A DNA stretch of 64,000 nucleotides, from positions 124,001 to 188,000 of the forward strand of contig NZ_NJGU01000008.1 in the NCBI RefSeq assembly GCF_002213415.1, written 5' to 3'. The stretch comes from Herbaspirillum robiniae. Lineage in GTDB: Bacteria; Pseudomonadota; Gammaproteobacteria; Burkholderiales; Burkholderiaceae_D. Positions 8,806-19,622 of the stretch are shown here, piece after piece; within the stretch, counting starts at the first letter, position 1; every line of letters begins with the position of its first letter. The position numbers and the translations under genes are program-made. The notes below the pieces were generated by a model, which ran no database searches, had not been told where the DNA came from, and worked only from the letters and a program-made list of their open reading frames with translations.

Positions 8806-9585
8806 ATGATTTCACTCCAGGAATTCGACGCGGTAATGGATGAAAAAGGCTGGGTGGTGTTCGAAAACGCCATCCCGCAGGACATCGTGGCGCGCATGCG
8901 CGACGACATTCATCCGGCTTATGAAATCTGTCGTGATTACCAGATCAAGAACGGCATCGACCAGGACACCAGCTTCACCGTACACCACCTGATCGGCCAG
9001 TTCGACAGCTATCTGGATTGCCTCAAGGCGTACCCCATCTATGAGTACATAGAGCGCTACTTTGGCGGCAACTTCATCCTCAATTCCTTCGGCGGCGCGA
9101 TCAACACGCGCAACTCGACCTCATATGCCCAGCGCGTTCATCGCGACATCCGCTCGTATTCGGGAGAGCTGACGCTGCTGCTCAATACGCTCGTGATGCT
9201 GGACGATTTCACTCCGCACAACGGCTCGACCTGGATGCTCTCCGGTTCGCACAAGTATGCCGAAAAGCCCAGCGACGAGTACTTCAAGCAGCACGCCCAG
9301 CAGGCGCTGGGCCCGGCCGGCAGCATCCTGCTGTTCAACTCCAACGTCTGGCATGCCGGCGGCAACAACGAAACCGACCTGCCGCGGCGCTCGGTCACGC
9401 CGATGTTTTCCAAACCGTTCATGAAACAGCAGTTCGATTATCCGCGCGCGATGGGCTACGACCGCGGCGACAGCTTCGACGAGCGGATCCGTCAGGTGCT
9501 GGGCTACAACGCGCGCGTGCCGGCCACGCTGGATGAGTGGTACCAGCCTCCGGCCAAGCGCATGTACCGCCCCAATCAAGGATGA
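8806..9585 (+). CDS. Second PhyH-family Fe(II)/2-oxoglutarate oxygenase
   Basis: The start at 8806 follows CCGGAGCCGCC and gives 259 residues beginning MISLQEFDAVMDEKGWVVF, the usual N-terminus of PhyH proteins. The iron motif H-x-D is HRDIRSYSG near residue 108. A second His is in NVWHAGGNN near 183, followed by RRSVTPMFSKPF with the Arg expected to bind 2-oxoglutarate. The gene is 11 bp after the TylF-like gene. Together with the oxygenase at 5485-6324 it indicates oxidative tailoring of the glycan or its precursors, an inference from position. Confidence 0.82.
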   Translation: MISLQEFDAVMDEKGWVVFENAIPQDIVARMRDDIHPAYEICRDYQIKNGIDQDTSFTVHHLIGQFDSYLDCLKAYPIYEYIERYFGGNFILNSFGGAINTRNSTSYAQRVHRDIRSYSGELTLLLNTLVMLDDFTPHNGSTWMLSGSHKYAEKPSDEYFKQHAQQALGPAGSILLFNSNVWHAGGNNETDLPRRSVTPMFSKPFMKQQFDYPRAMGYDRGDSFDERIRQVLGYNARVPATLDEWYQPPAKRMYRPNQG

Positions 9586-9587
9586 CC

Positions 9588-10313
9588 ATGTCGCGCGACC
9601 TGAATACCGAATACCAGGATACGGAAAAGCGGCTGTACGCCTACGACTTCGACTACATCCATCGCGACTACATGCTCAAGGCGCTGGGCCCCTACCTGCG
9701 GCCCGGCAACGTGCTGGAGATGGGCTGCTATCACGGTGAATTCACCAAAAAGCTCCAGCCCTTCTTCGACGACATTACCGTCATCGAAGGCTCATCCGAC
9801 CTCATCGAGATCGCGCGCAAGAACGTCGGCGACGGTGTGCGCTTCATTCTCAGCTACTTCGAGGACGCCGATCCGGGCCGGCTTTTCGACAACATCTTCC
9901 TGGTGCATACGCTGGAGCACCTGAACGACCCGCAAACCGTTCTGAAGAAAATACGCCAATGGCTGGCGCCCGGCGGACGTCTCTTCATCATCGTCCCCAA
10001 CGCCAATGCGGCATCGCGCCAGATCGCCGTCGGCATGGGGCTGATCGATTACAACGCTGCCGTGACCGCCGGCGAGCACGCGCATGGCCACCGCGCCACC
10101 TACAGTCTCGATACCCTTGAGCATGAGGCCGTCCAGGCCGGCTTCCAGGTGGCGCATCGCGGCGGCATCCTGTTCAAGCCACTGGCCAATTTCCAGTTCG
10201 ACGCTGCAATGCGCGGCGGCATCATCGACCAGGCATTCTTCGACGGTTGCTACAAGCTGGGAATGAAATATCCGGACCTGACGGCCAGTGTTTTCGTGGT
10301 CTGCGAAACCTGA
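9588..10313 (+). CDS. Class I SAM-dependent methyltransferase
   Basis: The protein is 241 residues from the ATG at 9588, which AAGGA precedes at good distance; an in-frame ATG two codons earlier is possible. Motif I is VLEMGCYHGEF near 44-54 and motif II is VIEGSSDLIEIA. The post-motif region contains LVHTLEHLNDP and LAPGGRLFIIVPN, all typical of Methyltransf_11/23 enzymes. It is the last gene of the plus-strand run. It could methylate a sugar hydroxyl or a terminal residue. Its stop codon lies inside a hairpin shared with the convergent WbqC gene. Confidence 0.8.
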   Translation: MSRDLNTEYQDTEKRLYAYDFDYIHRDYMLKALGPYLRPGNVLEMGCYHGEFTKKLQPFFDDITVIEGSSDLIEIARKNVGDGVRFILSYFEDADPGRLFDNIFLVHTLEHLNDPQTVLKKIRQWLAPGGRLFIIVPNANAASRQIAVGMGLIDYNAAVTAGEHAHGHRATYSLDTLEHEAVQAGFQVAHRGGILFKPLANFQFDAAMRGGIIDQAFFDGCYKLGMKYPDLTASVFVVCET

Positions 10314-10328
10314 GGCGAGCCGCCTCAG
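10310..10328. terminator. Hairpin holding both convergent stop codons
   Basis: CTGAGGCG (10310-10317) pairs perfectly with CGCCTCAG (10321-10328) with a 3-nt loop. The TGA of the methyltransferase and the TGA of the minus-strand WbqC gene both lie in the stem. It is a likely two-way transcription stop, although no long T-run follows. Confidence 0.55.
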
Positions 10329-11026
10329 ACAAAGTCGTAGGCATCAAGATGGGGCCCCATGTTTGCGGGCCCCACTTCCATCAAGGCGTCGATGATGGAC
10401 AGATAGGGTGTGAACCCCGCGCTGCGCTGGACATACGCTTGCGGCCTCATGGCAATGAATCGCAAGTCGATACCCTCGCGGGCAAAGGACGCCGGCTCAT
10501 ACAGTTCCCTGCCGCCTTGCGCATTGATATAGACCTCGGCCTGTTCGCGGCGGCATATGTCGAGGATACGTTCCTGCGCCGCCAGGCCGTCGTTGCCGTA
10601 GCTGCGGCTGGTGAGCACAAATTGCGTGGACATGCCCATCAGGCGCGCCAGCAGCTCGAGCTGATGCGCCAGGAAGCGCGCGAGGTTGCGTTCATCCGAG
10701 GACAGGATGGTTTCCAGCACGGGAAACACCTCGGCGAAATACGGCGCCTTTTTGTAGGTCACCTCGATCATCCTCAGCATCTTCTTCTGCCATTGCGCGG
10801 CCGGGGCGATTTCGATGTCGCAGATCTTGCGGTTTTGCGACGCCTGCAGCAACGGCAAGGTGATGAAAGCCGGCTCGCCGTTGATCAACAGCCGGTTGCG
10901 ATTGATCCAGCCGCGATTGATGTAGTTCACGTCATCGTAGACGACGAAGCGGTCCGCCGCCCGCATCAGCTGCCAGTAGCCGATGTAGGGAAACAGGTAG
11001 GGCTGCATGATCGCCAACCGCGTCAT
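10325..11026 (-). CDS. WbqC family protein
   Basis: The 233-residue protein begins MTRLAIMQPYLFPYIGYWQL and continues with FVVYDDVNYINRGWINRNR, the signature of the WbqC family. The family is common in O-antigen and capsule loci, often beside DegT aminotransferases, where it is thought to act with amino-sugar formation; the biochemical role is not settled. It overlaps the end of the DegT gene by 4 bp, so the two are translationally coupled. No membrane segment is seen. The start is fixed by the MxxYL family pattern at the N-terminus. Confidence 0.85.
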   Translation of the reverse strand: MTRLAIMQPYLFPYIGYWQLMRAADRFVVYDDVNYINRGWINRNRLLINGEPAFITLPLLQASQNRKICDIEIAPAAQWQKKMLRMIEVTYKKAPYFAEVFPVLETILSSDERNLARFLAHQLELLARLMGMSTQFVLTSRSYGNDGLAAQERILDICRREQAEVYINAQGGRELYEPASFAREGIDLRFIAMRPQAYVQRSAGFTPYLSIIDALMEVGPANMGPHLDAYDFV

Positions 11027-12147
11027 GCAGCCGCCGATTCCTTGATGACGGACAGGATGCGGCCGACTTGCTCCTCATCCAGCTCTGGGTAGATGGGCAG
11101 ACATATGACCTCGCTTGCCACCCTCGTCGCCACCGGCAGGTTGGCCGGCTCCGCCGACGGCAAGGCACGGTACATCGGAAACTCCGTAATGAGCGGATGG
11201 AAGTAGCGGCGCGTGAAGATCCCGTGTTCCTGCAGTCGGCGGAACAATGCATCACGACTCAGCGGATATGTTGGACCGACCAGAATCGGGAAGTAGGCAT
11301 AATTGGCGACCAGCTCGTTCTTGCCTTCGACGCAGGAGATCCCCTGGACCGCCGCCAGCTCCTGTCGATAACGCAGGTCAACGGCCTGGCGACGCGCCAG
11401 CGACGCCTCAATCCCTTCGAGCTGCATGAGACCGAAGGCGGCGTGAATCTCGCTCAGTTTTCCGTTGGTGCCATGCAGGGTAACGGTGCTGCCGTCAGCT
11501 TCAAAACCAAAGTTCTTCAGCCGGTCGATCTTCTGTTTGGTTTCCTTGTCGCGGCAGATAATCGCCCCGCCCTCGAACGTGCTGAACACCTTGGTCGCAT
11601 GAAAGCTCAACACCGACATGTCGCCATGCCGCAGGACGCTGCCGCCGTCGTCCCGAACGCCGAACGCGTGGGCCGCATCGTAGATCACCTTGAGGCCATG
11701 CTTGTCGGCGATCGCGCGAATGGCTTGGACATCACATGGATGCCCGTAACAATGCACCGGCATGATGGCCGCCGTATCCGGCGTGATGGCCTCCTCGATG
11801 CGCGCAGGGTCGAGATTGAGGGTGACCGGGTCGATATCGACGAATACCGGCCGCAACGAATTCCACAGCAGAGAATGCGCCGTCGCCACGAAAGAGTACG
11901 GCGTGGTGATGACTTCACCATGAATGTCGGCTGCCTGCAGTGCAGTCACCAGCGCCTGAGTGCCGTTGTTGAACAGCGAGATGTGCGGCACGCCGAGGTG
12001 CTTGCACAACGCCGCTTCCAGCCGCTGATGCATCGGCCCGCCATTGGTCAGAATGCGCGCGTCCCATATCTCCTGCAGATACGGGACGAATTCCTCAAGC
12101 GGCGGCAATGCCGGCCGGGTCACGTAAATTGGTTCCCTGTCACTCAT
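11023..12147 (-). CDS. DegT/DnrJ/EryC1/StrS sugar aminotransferase
   Basis: This PLP enzyme of 374 residues (ATG at 12147; a start 6 codons upstream is possible) carries LTNGGPMHQRLEAAL, the cofactor-binding FNNGTQAL near 64-71, MPVHCYGHPCD, and VIYDAAHAFGV near 160-170 with the Asp that contacts the pyridine nitrogen. The active-site Lys is in SFHATKVFSTFEGG near 185-198. Such enzymes transfer an amino group, usually from glutamate, to a keto-sugar nucleotide. Coupling to WbqC and the neighbouring methyltransferase suggests an N-containing, possibly methylated or acylated, deoxy sugar. The regiochemistry (C3 or C4) cannot be assigned. Confidence 0.9.
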   Translation of the reverse strand: MSDREPIYVTRPALPPLEEFVPYLQEIWDARILTNGGPMHQRLEAALCKHLGVPHISLFNNGTQALVTALQAADIHGEVITTPYSFVATAHSLLWNSLRPVFVDIDPVTLNLDPARIEEAITPDTAAIMPVHCYGHPCDVQAIRAIADKHGLKVIYDAAHAFGVRDDGGSVLRHGDMSVLSFHATKVFSTFEGGAIICRDKETKQKIDRLKNFGFEADGSTVTLHGTNGKLSEIHAAFGLMQLEGIEASLARRQAVDLRYRQELAAVQGISCVEGKNELVANYAYFPILVGPTYPLSRDALFRRLQEHGIFTRRYFHPLITEFPMYRALPSAEPANLPVATRVASEVICLPIYPELDEEQVGRILSVIKESAAA

Positions 12148-12204
12148 ACGCTTCACCTGTTGCACGTCGAGATGCTGATGCCGGATACGACGCCTGCACG
12201 CGAC

Positions 12205-12906
12205 TTACTTTTTCTGACAAACGAAAAGGAAATACTCCAGCGGCAAGCCAAAGCAATCATCCGACAGCTTGGCCCAGGAGAAATTGGTGAAATGCGTCCC
12301 GAACACCTGCTCGATATGTTCGAATGAGTCGAAACGATACATCAACGTCCCCTTCAGCAACCCACCGCCCCATTTGTTTTCCGGAGGATTGATCTGAATG
12401 CGGTTCTCGCCCAAATCGTCGCAATTGAGCAGCGAATAGCAATTCCGGGTCGGTACCGAGCACACCATGTAGCCGCCCGACTTCAGGGTGCGGGCATATT
12501 CAGCGACATGTTCGCCGATATCGGACTGTTTGTTATCCAGGTAATAGATGGCGTTCCAGGACAACAGATAGTCGAAGAGGCCGTCTTCAAAGGGAATGTC
12601 GACATTGGTGCCGGCCTTGATCTGGCTCTCGATCTTGAAGGGATGATCCAGCAGCTTCTGCTGCGTGATCTGTGCTGTCTTTTCGGTCACTTCCGTACCG
12701 TACAACTCAAATCCCAGCTTGTGCAGCAACACCATGTTGCGGCCATCGCCGCAGGACACGTCGCAGATCTTCTTGCCGCGATAGTTCTTGTCGATCTTCA
12801 GTTTCGGATATCCGCCGACGAACGAGCGCAGCACATATTCGTTAGGAAAAAGCAGCGAGCTGAGTCCGCTGTAGTAGTTTTCCCAGGCATCATATTTTTC
12901 TTGCAT
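12205..12906 (-). CDS. SAM-dependent methyltransferase
   Basis: The ATG at 12906 follows GGAG at good spacing; a GTG four codons upstream is a poorer start. The 233-residue protein has KKICDVSCGDGRNMVLL (motif I) near 50-65, YGTEVTEKTAQIT, DIPFEDGLFDYLLSWNAIYYL and LKSGGYMVCSVPTRN. These are typical of small-molecule class I methyltransferases. It lies upstream of the DegT aminotransferase on the same strand with a 57-bp gap. N-methylation of the amino sugar made by that enzyme is a reasonable guess, but unproven. Confidence 0.78.
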   Translation of the reverse strand: MQEKYDAWENYYSGLSSLLFPNEYVLRSFVGGYPKLKIDKNYRGKKICDVSCGDGRNMVLLHKLGFELYGTEVTEKTAQITQQKLLDHPFKIESQIKAGTNVDIPFEDGLFDYLLSWNAIYYLDNKQSDIGEHVAEYARTLKSGGYMVCSVPTRNCYSLLNCDDLGENRIQINPPENKWGGGLLKGTLMYRFDSFEHIEQVFGTHFTNFSWAKLSDDCFGLPLEYFLFVCQKK

Positions 12907-12970
12907 TTCCGACTCCACTTTTCAATCCACCAGACCCAAGAGGTAATTCATTGCCCGACGCGTTCACGCG

Positions 12971-14308
12971 TCATATTGCACGGTTGAACTCGTTTCGCGT
13001 CCAGAAATCGCGCAGGATGTTCCAGCACCTGGTCGATTCCTCCTGCGCCGCAACGGCAGACACCACCTGGCCTTGCTGCTCGTGAATACGGAAGAAGCTA
13101 AGGGCCTCGGTAAGATAGACGGTGCTGCCCTTCAACGCGAGGTTGATATAAATGGCGACGTCGGATGCCCAGGATATCTCCTGGTTGTCGACCGACATGA
13201 AATCCGGCTTTATCTCAGCAAGCTCTGCCTTGCGGAACATCACCGTGCTCGGCTCCCCGACGAAATTGACCTGCGTCGACAGCAACGCCGTACCCAGCGA
13301 CAAGCCGTCGATGACGGAGTCGGCCTGAACCGGCAATTGAGTCGCGGTGATATCGGGCAGGAAATTGCCGTCGCGGTCGATGCGCTGGCGTTTGGACGTC
13401 GCCAGGGTGATGTCGGGGTTGCCGGCAAAGGCCGCGACCATTCGCTCGACGCAATTCGGCGCCAGCAGGTCGTCGTCGTTGAGGAACTTGATGAACTCGC
13501 CCCTGGCTTGCTCAAAGCAGAGGCAGTGATTGGAGCGCCCGATGTCGGTCCCGGCCTTGGGATTGCGCATGTAACGGATACGGTCATCGCTCTCCCTGTA
13601 TTCGCGCACGATGTTCTCGATGGCGTCGGTCGGACAATCATCCGTTATCAGGATCTCGATATTGCGATAGGTCTGGGCGATCGCGCTTTCCAGCGCCTGG
13701 CGGAAATAAGCGGCCTTGTACGAAGGCATGACGATACTGACCAGAGGGTCGGCGCCCGCCGGGATCTGCCGCTGCGGCTTGCGGAATTCGACGATCAGCT
13801 GAGAAGACTCGCGATATTCCCGATTGTTCATCATCGGATCGGAGCTGACGCCGTATTGGCAACGCCCGACCACTTCCAGGCCGACCAGTTTGCCGATGCG
13901 CACGAGCTCTTCCTCGTCGTAAATCCACTCATGGCCCCACCAGCGCATGGCGATGTTGAGCCGCTGGCATCGGCTCGACGTCCAGGGCATGCCGAAACGT
14001 GCCCAGTCGGGATGAATCTGATTGTTCACGTAGTCGCCGATCATGTACTCCAGATCAGGCATGGCGAAGCGGACGATGCCGCCCGGCTTGAGCACCCGAT
14101 GGCACTCATGCAGCAGGCGGATGCCCTGGTTGGCGCCGACGTGCTCGAAGAAATGCTCGCTGTAAATCCCTGTCACGGTCCCGCGCTCCCACGGAAGCTG
14201 CTTGGTCAGGTTCAGGTGCATGTCGGCGCCGGGCGCATCGAGATCGATGTTGACGAAACCCTCGAAACGTTTGCCGCCACAGCCAAGATGGAGGTAGATG
14301 GGATGCAT
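12971..14308 (-). CDS. Fused SAM methyltransferase - GT2 glycosyltransferase
   Basis: The 445-residue protein starts at the ATG at 14308 (an upstream in-frame ATG at 14368 is less likely because family similarity begins at MHPIYLHLGCGGK). Residues 1-200 form a methyltransferase-like domain: LHLGCGGKRFEGFVNID, HFFEHV and VLKPGGIVRFAMPDL. From about residue 208 a GT2 fold begins: PLVSIVMPSYKAAYFRQAL, then ILITDDCPTD and FIKFLNDDDLL with the D-x-D-type metal site near 310. One protein may therefore both methylate and transfer, for example to cap a chain. The fusion could also pair a dead methyltransferase with a GT. Confidence 0.82.
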   Translation of the reverse strand: MHPIYLHLGCGGKRFEGFVNIDLDAPGADMHLNLTKQLPWERGTVTGIYSEHFFEHVGANQGIRLLHECHRVLKPGGIVRFAMPDLEYMIGDYVNNQIHPDWARFGMPWTSSRCQRLNIAMRWWGHEWIYDEEELVRIGKLVGLEVVGRCQYGVSSDPMMNNREYRESSQLIVEFRKPQRQIPAGADPLVSIVMPSYKAAYFRQALESAIAQTYRNIEILITDDCPTDAIENIVREYRESDDRIRYMRNPKAGTDIGRSNHCLCFEQARGEFIKFLNDDDLLAPNCVERMVAAFAGNPDITLATSKRQRIDRDGNFLPDITATQLPVQADSVIDGLSLGTALLSTQVNFVGEPSTVMFRKAELAEIKPDFMSVDNQEISWASDVAIYINLALKGSTVYLTEALSFFRIHEQQGQVVSAVAAQEESTRCWNILRDFWTRNEFNRAI

Positions 14309-14364
14309 GCTCGTCACTTTTTGATGGTCATCACGTTGAATAAACTCTGTCGGATCCGGTCCGT

Positions 14365-15411
14365 TCAATAGCCCAGCTTCTTGATCTCCGCCTGCGCCTG
14401 CGCCCGATGAATGATGCGCTCGAATTCATCGGCCCAGTCGCTGGTCAGGTTCTTGAGCAGCAGGCTCTTTCCCCCGCGGGTGATGCTGCGGCGCACGTCG
14501 TCGCTGGTGAGCACCATGCGCAGGTTGGAGGACAGCATCTCGACATTGCCCACCGGGTGCATCATGGCGTTGTGCGCATGGCGCAGGCCGATGTGGCGGT
14601 AGGTCTCCAGGTCGGAAAGGCAGACCGGCACTTCCAGCTCGAAGGCTTCCCAGATGGTCAGCGGCTGCGATTCGCTGTAGCTGGCCAGCACGTAGGCGTC
14701 GGCCGACGCCAGGTAGCACAGCGTCTCCTCGTTGGGCAACTCACCCAGGAAACGATAGCGTTCCGGCATGGCATCGGCCAGCTTGCGGGCGCCGTCGGAG
14801 AGCTGCAGGAACTTGCCGATGAACACCACTTCGACCTGGTTGCGCAACTCGGCCGGCATGGCGTTGACGGCCATGATGGTGTCTTCCATGCGCTTGCGCG
14901 GCTCGATGGTGCCGATGCAGACGATGCGTTTCTTGTCCTTCGGCTTGGGCTGCAGGTCTTCCTGGCGGTAGATGGCGTCGTTCCAGAACGGCAGCACGTG
15001 CGCCATGGCGGGACTGTCGAACAGGAAACTGCCGTAGACGATGCGCTGGTACTCGGTCTGGAAAACGATATGGGACGCATGCCTGAAGCCCGGCGCCAGC
15101 TGCGGGAAACGCAGGATCATGTCGCGCCCGACCTCGGCCTCGTGGATCCACCACACCACCGGCACCTTGGGGCCGGCTTCGGCCACGTGGGCGCCTGCCA
15201 TCAGGGTATTGGCCACCACCAGGTCGGCGCTGTCGATGTTCTTGACGATGGGAATACCCAGCGCTTCGAACTTCTTCCTGATCTCGCCCTCGCCGTCGAT
15301 GCGCGGCATGACGTACACCTCGTGGTTTTTCACCAGCCGCTCCGCCAGGCGCAGCATCGCGGTGCTGGCGCCGGTGGTGTAAAACTCGTCGTTCAACAGA
15401 AGGATCTTCAT
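14365..15411 (-). CDS. GT4-family glycosyltransferase
   Basis: The 348-residue protein starts MKILLLNDEFYTTGASTAML, has the N-terminal Rossmann half with VVANTLMAGAHVAEAG and VWWIHEAEVGRDMIL, and the GT4 C-terminal half with RIVCIGTIEPRKRMEDTIMA near 160 and the E-x7-E-like ASYSESQPLTIWEAFELEVPV near 255-275. It probably adds a sugar from a nucleotide donor at the inner membrane face. It is the first gene of a minus-strand run that continues through the fused methyltransferase-GT and amino-sugar genes. Its upstream gap (15412-15685, 274 bp) is shared with glmU on the other strand and must hold both promoters. Confidence 0.88.
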   Translation of the reverse strand: MKILLLNDEFYTTGASTAMLRLAERLVKNHEVYVMPRIDGEGEIRKKFEALGIPIVKNIDSADLVVANTLMAGAHVAEAGPKVPVVWWIHEAEVGRDMILRFPQLAPGFRHASHIVFQTEYQRIVYGSFLFDSPAMAHVLPFWNDAIYRQEDLQPKPKDKKRIVCIGTIEPRKRMEDTIMAVNAMPAELRNQVEVVFIGKFLQLSDGARKLADAMPERYRFLGELPNEETLCYLASADAYVLASYSESQPLTIWEAFELEVPVCLSDLETYRHIGLRHAHNAMMHPVGNVEMLSSNLRMVLTSDDVRRSITRGGKSLLLKNLTSDWADEFERIIHRAQAQAEIKKLGY

Positions 15412-15685
15412 GCACTTTCCAGGAATGCGCGGGCCGTTGGCGAGGCCGGTTGTATTTGTCTGATGCCTTCGCCGCTTGTCTCCATGGCAATTTTCCTGTG
15501 TGCAACTCGCGGCAACGGGCGTGGCCCGGGCAGATTGCCATCATAATTGCCGCACGGCCACGCAAAGGGCCGAGCACAAGCGCAAATGCCCTTCAGCTTT
15601 ACATTTGAGCAATCCCTCCTCTGCCGGGGCGCAGGCTGCATGCTAGACTTTGCGCTCCTTTCTACCGCCTGACACGACGCCTCAC

Positions 15686-17044
15686 ATGAACATCGTCATC
15701 CTCGCCGCCGGCATGGGCAAACGCATGCAATCCGCCCTCCCCAAGGTCCTGCATCCGCTGGCCGGCAAATCGCTGCTGGGCCACGTGGTCGACACCGCCC
15801 GCTCGCTGTCGCCGGCCAAGCTGTGCGTGATCTACGGCCACGGCGGGGACGCGGTGCCCACCGCCTTCGCCGATCAGGGCCTGGCCTTTGCCAAGCAGGA
15901 ACCGCAACTGGGCACCGGCCACGCCGTGATGCAGGCGCTGCCGCACATCGACGACGGCGCTTCCACGCTGGTGCTCTACGGCGACGTCCCGCTGACCACC
16001 GCCGCTTCGCTGCAACGCCTGCTGGACGCGGCCGGCAGCGACAAGCTGGCGGTCCTGACCGTGACCCTGGACGACCCGACCGGCTATGGCCGCATCGTGC
16101 GCGAGAACGGCAAGATCGTCGCCATCGTCGAGCAAAAGGACGCCAGCGAGGCGCAGCGCGCCATCCGTGAGGTCAACACCGGCATCATCGCCGCGCCCAC
16201 CGCGCAACTGCGCAAATGGCTGGCCAACCTCTCCAACAACAATGCCCAGGGCGAGTACTACCTGACGGATGTGATCGCCGCCGCCGTGGCCGACGGCGTC
16301 GAGGTGGTCTCGGCGCAGCCGGACGACGTGGCCGAAACGCTGGGCGTCAACAGCAAGGTACAACTGGCCGAGCTGGAGCGCGTGCACCAGCTGAACATTG
16401 CCCGCAAGCTGCTGGAAGCCGGCGTGGGCCTGGCCGACCCGGCCCGCATCGACGTACGCGGCACGCTCGAGTGCGGACGCGACGTCGCCATCGACGTCAA
16501 CTGCGTGTTCGAAGGCCGCGTCACCATCGCCGAAGGCGCCGTCATCGGCCCCAACTGCGTGATCCGCAACGCCAGCATCGGCGCCGGCGCCAGCATCAAG
16601 GCCTTCACCCATATCGAAGACGCCGTGGTCGGCGCCGGCGCCCAGGTCGGCCCCTATGCGCGCCTGCGCCCGGGCACCGAGCTGGCGCGGGACGTCCATG
16701 TCGGCAACTTCGTCGAGGTCAAGAACAGCATCATCGGCGTGGGCAGCAAGGCCAACCACCTGGCCTACGTGGGCGACGCGGATGTGGGCAGCGGCGTGAA
16801 CATCGGCGCCGGCGTGATCACCTGCAACTACGACGGCGCCAACAAATTCCGCACCGTGATCGAAGACGACGCCTTCATCGGCAGCGACAGCCAGCTGGTC
16901 GCGCCGGTGCGCGTGGGCCGTGGCGCCACGCTGGGCGCCGGCACCACGCTGACCAAGGACGCCCCGGCCGGCCAGCTCACGCTCTCGCGCGCCAAGCAGC
17001 TCTCGCTGGCGGGATGGCAGCGCCCGGTCAAGATCAAGAAGTAA
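15686..17044 (+). CDS. glmU: Bifunctional GlcN-1-P acetyltransferase / GlcNAc-1-P uridylyltransferase
   Basis: The 452-residue protein starts at ATG 15686 with [16 protein letters not shown], the pyrophosphorylase G-x-G-x-R-M loop, followed by [10 protein letters not shown] and LYGDVPL. From about residue 250 to the C-terminus it forms a left-handed beta-helix acetyltransferase: [20 protein letters not shown] and [14 protein letters not shown], which carries the catalytic His. It makes UDP-GlcNAc for peptidoglycan and surface glycans. Length is normal. It is followed by a strong terminator and lies upstream of lrp and glmS, an arrangement seen in related betaproteobacteria. Confidence 0.97.
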   Translation: MNIVILAAGMGKRMQSALPKVLHPLAGKSLLGHVVDTARSLSPAKLCVIYGHGGDAVPTAFADQGLAFAKQEPQLGTGHAVMQALPHIDDGASTLVLYGDVPLTTAASLQRLLDAAGSDKLAVLTVTLDDPTGYGRIVRENGKIVAIVEQKDASEAQRAIREVNTGIIAAPTAQLRKWLANLSNNNAQGEYYLTDVIAAAVADGVEVVSAQPDDVAETLGVNSKVQLAELERVHQLNIARKLLEAGVGLADPARIDVRGTLECGRDVAIDVNCVFEGRVTIAEGAVIGPNCVIRNASIGAGASIKAFTHIEDAVVGAGAQVGPYARLRPGTELARDVHVGNFVEVKNSIIGVGSKANHLAYVGDADVGSGVNIGAGVITCNYDGANKFRTVIEDDAFIGSDSQLVAPVRVGRGATLGAGTTLTKDAPAGQLTLSRAKQLSLAGWQRPVKIKK

Positions 17045-17062
17045 TCGTCGGCAATCCAAAGA

Positions 17063-17102
17063 AAACGGCCGGTCCCGCGCATCGCGGGCCGGCCGTTTTT
17101 TT
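17063..17102. terminator. Rho-independent terminator after glmU
   Basis: A long GC-rich stem (left arm 17063-17079, right arm 17082-17097) with one mismatch and a very short loop is followed by a run of seven T on the plus strand. On the other strand it starts with A-rich sequence and ends in T residues just past the lrp stop, so it may work for both convergent genes. Confidence 0.9.
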
Positions 17103-17113
17103 ATCGGGCAGGC

Positions 17114-17593
17114 TCAGGCGCGCGGAGCGTCGATCGGCACCGCCGTCTCGAACTTGCTGCGCAGGATGGAGAAATAGCTGCGCACGTTGCGCACATTCCT
17201 TTGCGAGGCGAACAGCCGGTGCGCCAGCGCGTGATAGGCCGGCATGTCCGCCACCAGCACCACCAGCACGAAATCCGGCCCGGGCGACACCCGATAGCAT
17301 TGCTGCACCGCCGGCTCATCCTTCACCGACGCCTCGAAGGCCTGCTGCTCCTCCTCGCCCTGGCGGTCGAGCGTGATCTCGACGATGGCCGTCAGCGCCG
17401 AGGCCAGCTTTTCCGGATCCAGCAACGCCACCTGGCGCGCGATCACCCCCGCCTCGGTCAGGCGCTTGACGCGGCGCAGACAGGTCGGCGGCGACGCATG
17501 CACCGCTTCGGCCAGCTGATGATTGGTCTGGCTGGCATCGCCCTGCAGGGCCTTGAGGATGCGGCGGTCGAGGTCGTCCAATTCCAGCTTCAT
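17114..17593 (-). CDS. Lrp/AsnC family transcriptional regulator
   Basis: The 159-residue protein (ATG 17593) starts MKLELDDLDRRILKAL, the Lrp N-terminal helix-turn-helix, with NHQLAEAVHASPPTCLRRVKRL near 25-46 as recognition region. The C-terminal half (YRVSPGPDFVLVVLVADM) is the RAM ligand-binding domain. Family members sense amino acids and control their metabolism. It faces away from glmS across an AT-rich 190-bp region, so it could regulate itself and glmS, but no operator is assigned. It converges with glmU on a shared terminator. Confidence 0.9.
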   Translation of the reverse strand: MKLELDDLDRRILKALQGDASQTNHQLAEAVHASPPTCLRRVKRLTEAGVIARQVALLDPEKLASALTAIVEITLDRQGEEEQQAFEASVKDEPAVQQCYRVSPGPDFVLVVLVADMPAYHALAHRLFASQRNVRNVRSYFSILRSKFETAVPIDAPRA

Positions 17594-17784
17594 GAGACTC
17601 AACGAGGATTTATGAGATTTAAAGAGGTTTAATTGAAATTAAATTTCACCAAAACAAAATTTATTTATAATTATTTCAACATGGATTTATCAAGCAATAA
17701 TAGTTCATATCAAGCCAATTTTAGAAATCTTATTTCACATCCGCTCGCCTAATATGACCTCACATTTTTTCAACGAGGTGTCCC
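17594..17784. promoter_or_regulatory. AT-rich divergent lrp / glmS promoter region
   Basis: The 191-bp gap is strikingly AT-rich compared with the flanking genes and contains several AAATT/AATTT tracts (about 17625-17690), which would give curved DNA suited to Lrp-type or H-NS-like proteins. TAATAT at 17750-17755 could be the glmS -10 element, though no convincing -35 was found. The glmS ribosome-binding site is a weak GAGGTG just before the ATG at 17785. No riboswitch-like fold was recognised. Confidence 0.5.
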
Positions 17785-19602
<1,818 letters not shown>

Positions 19603-19622
19603 GAATGGTGGTGAGGCGCATT

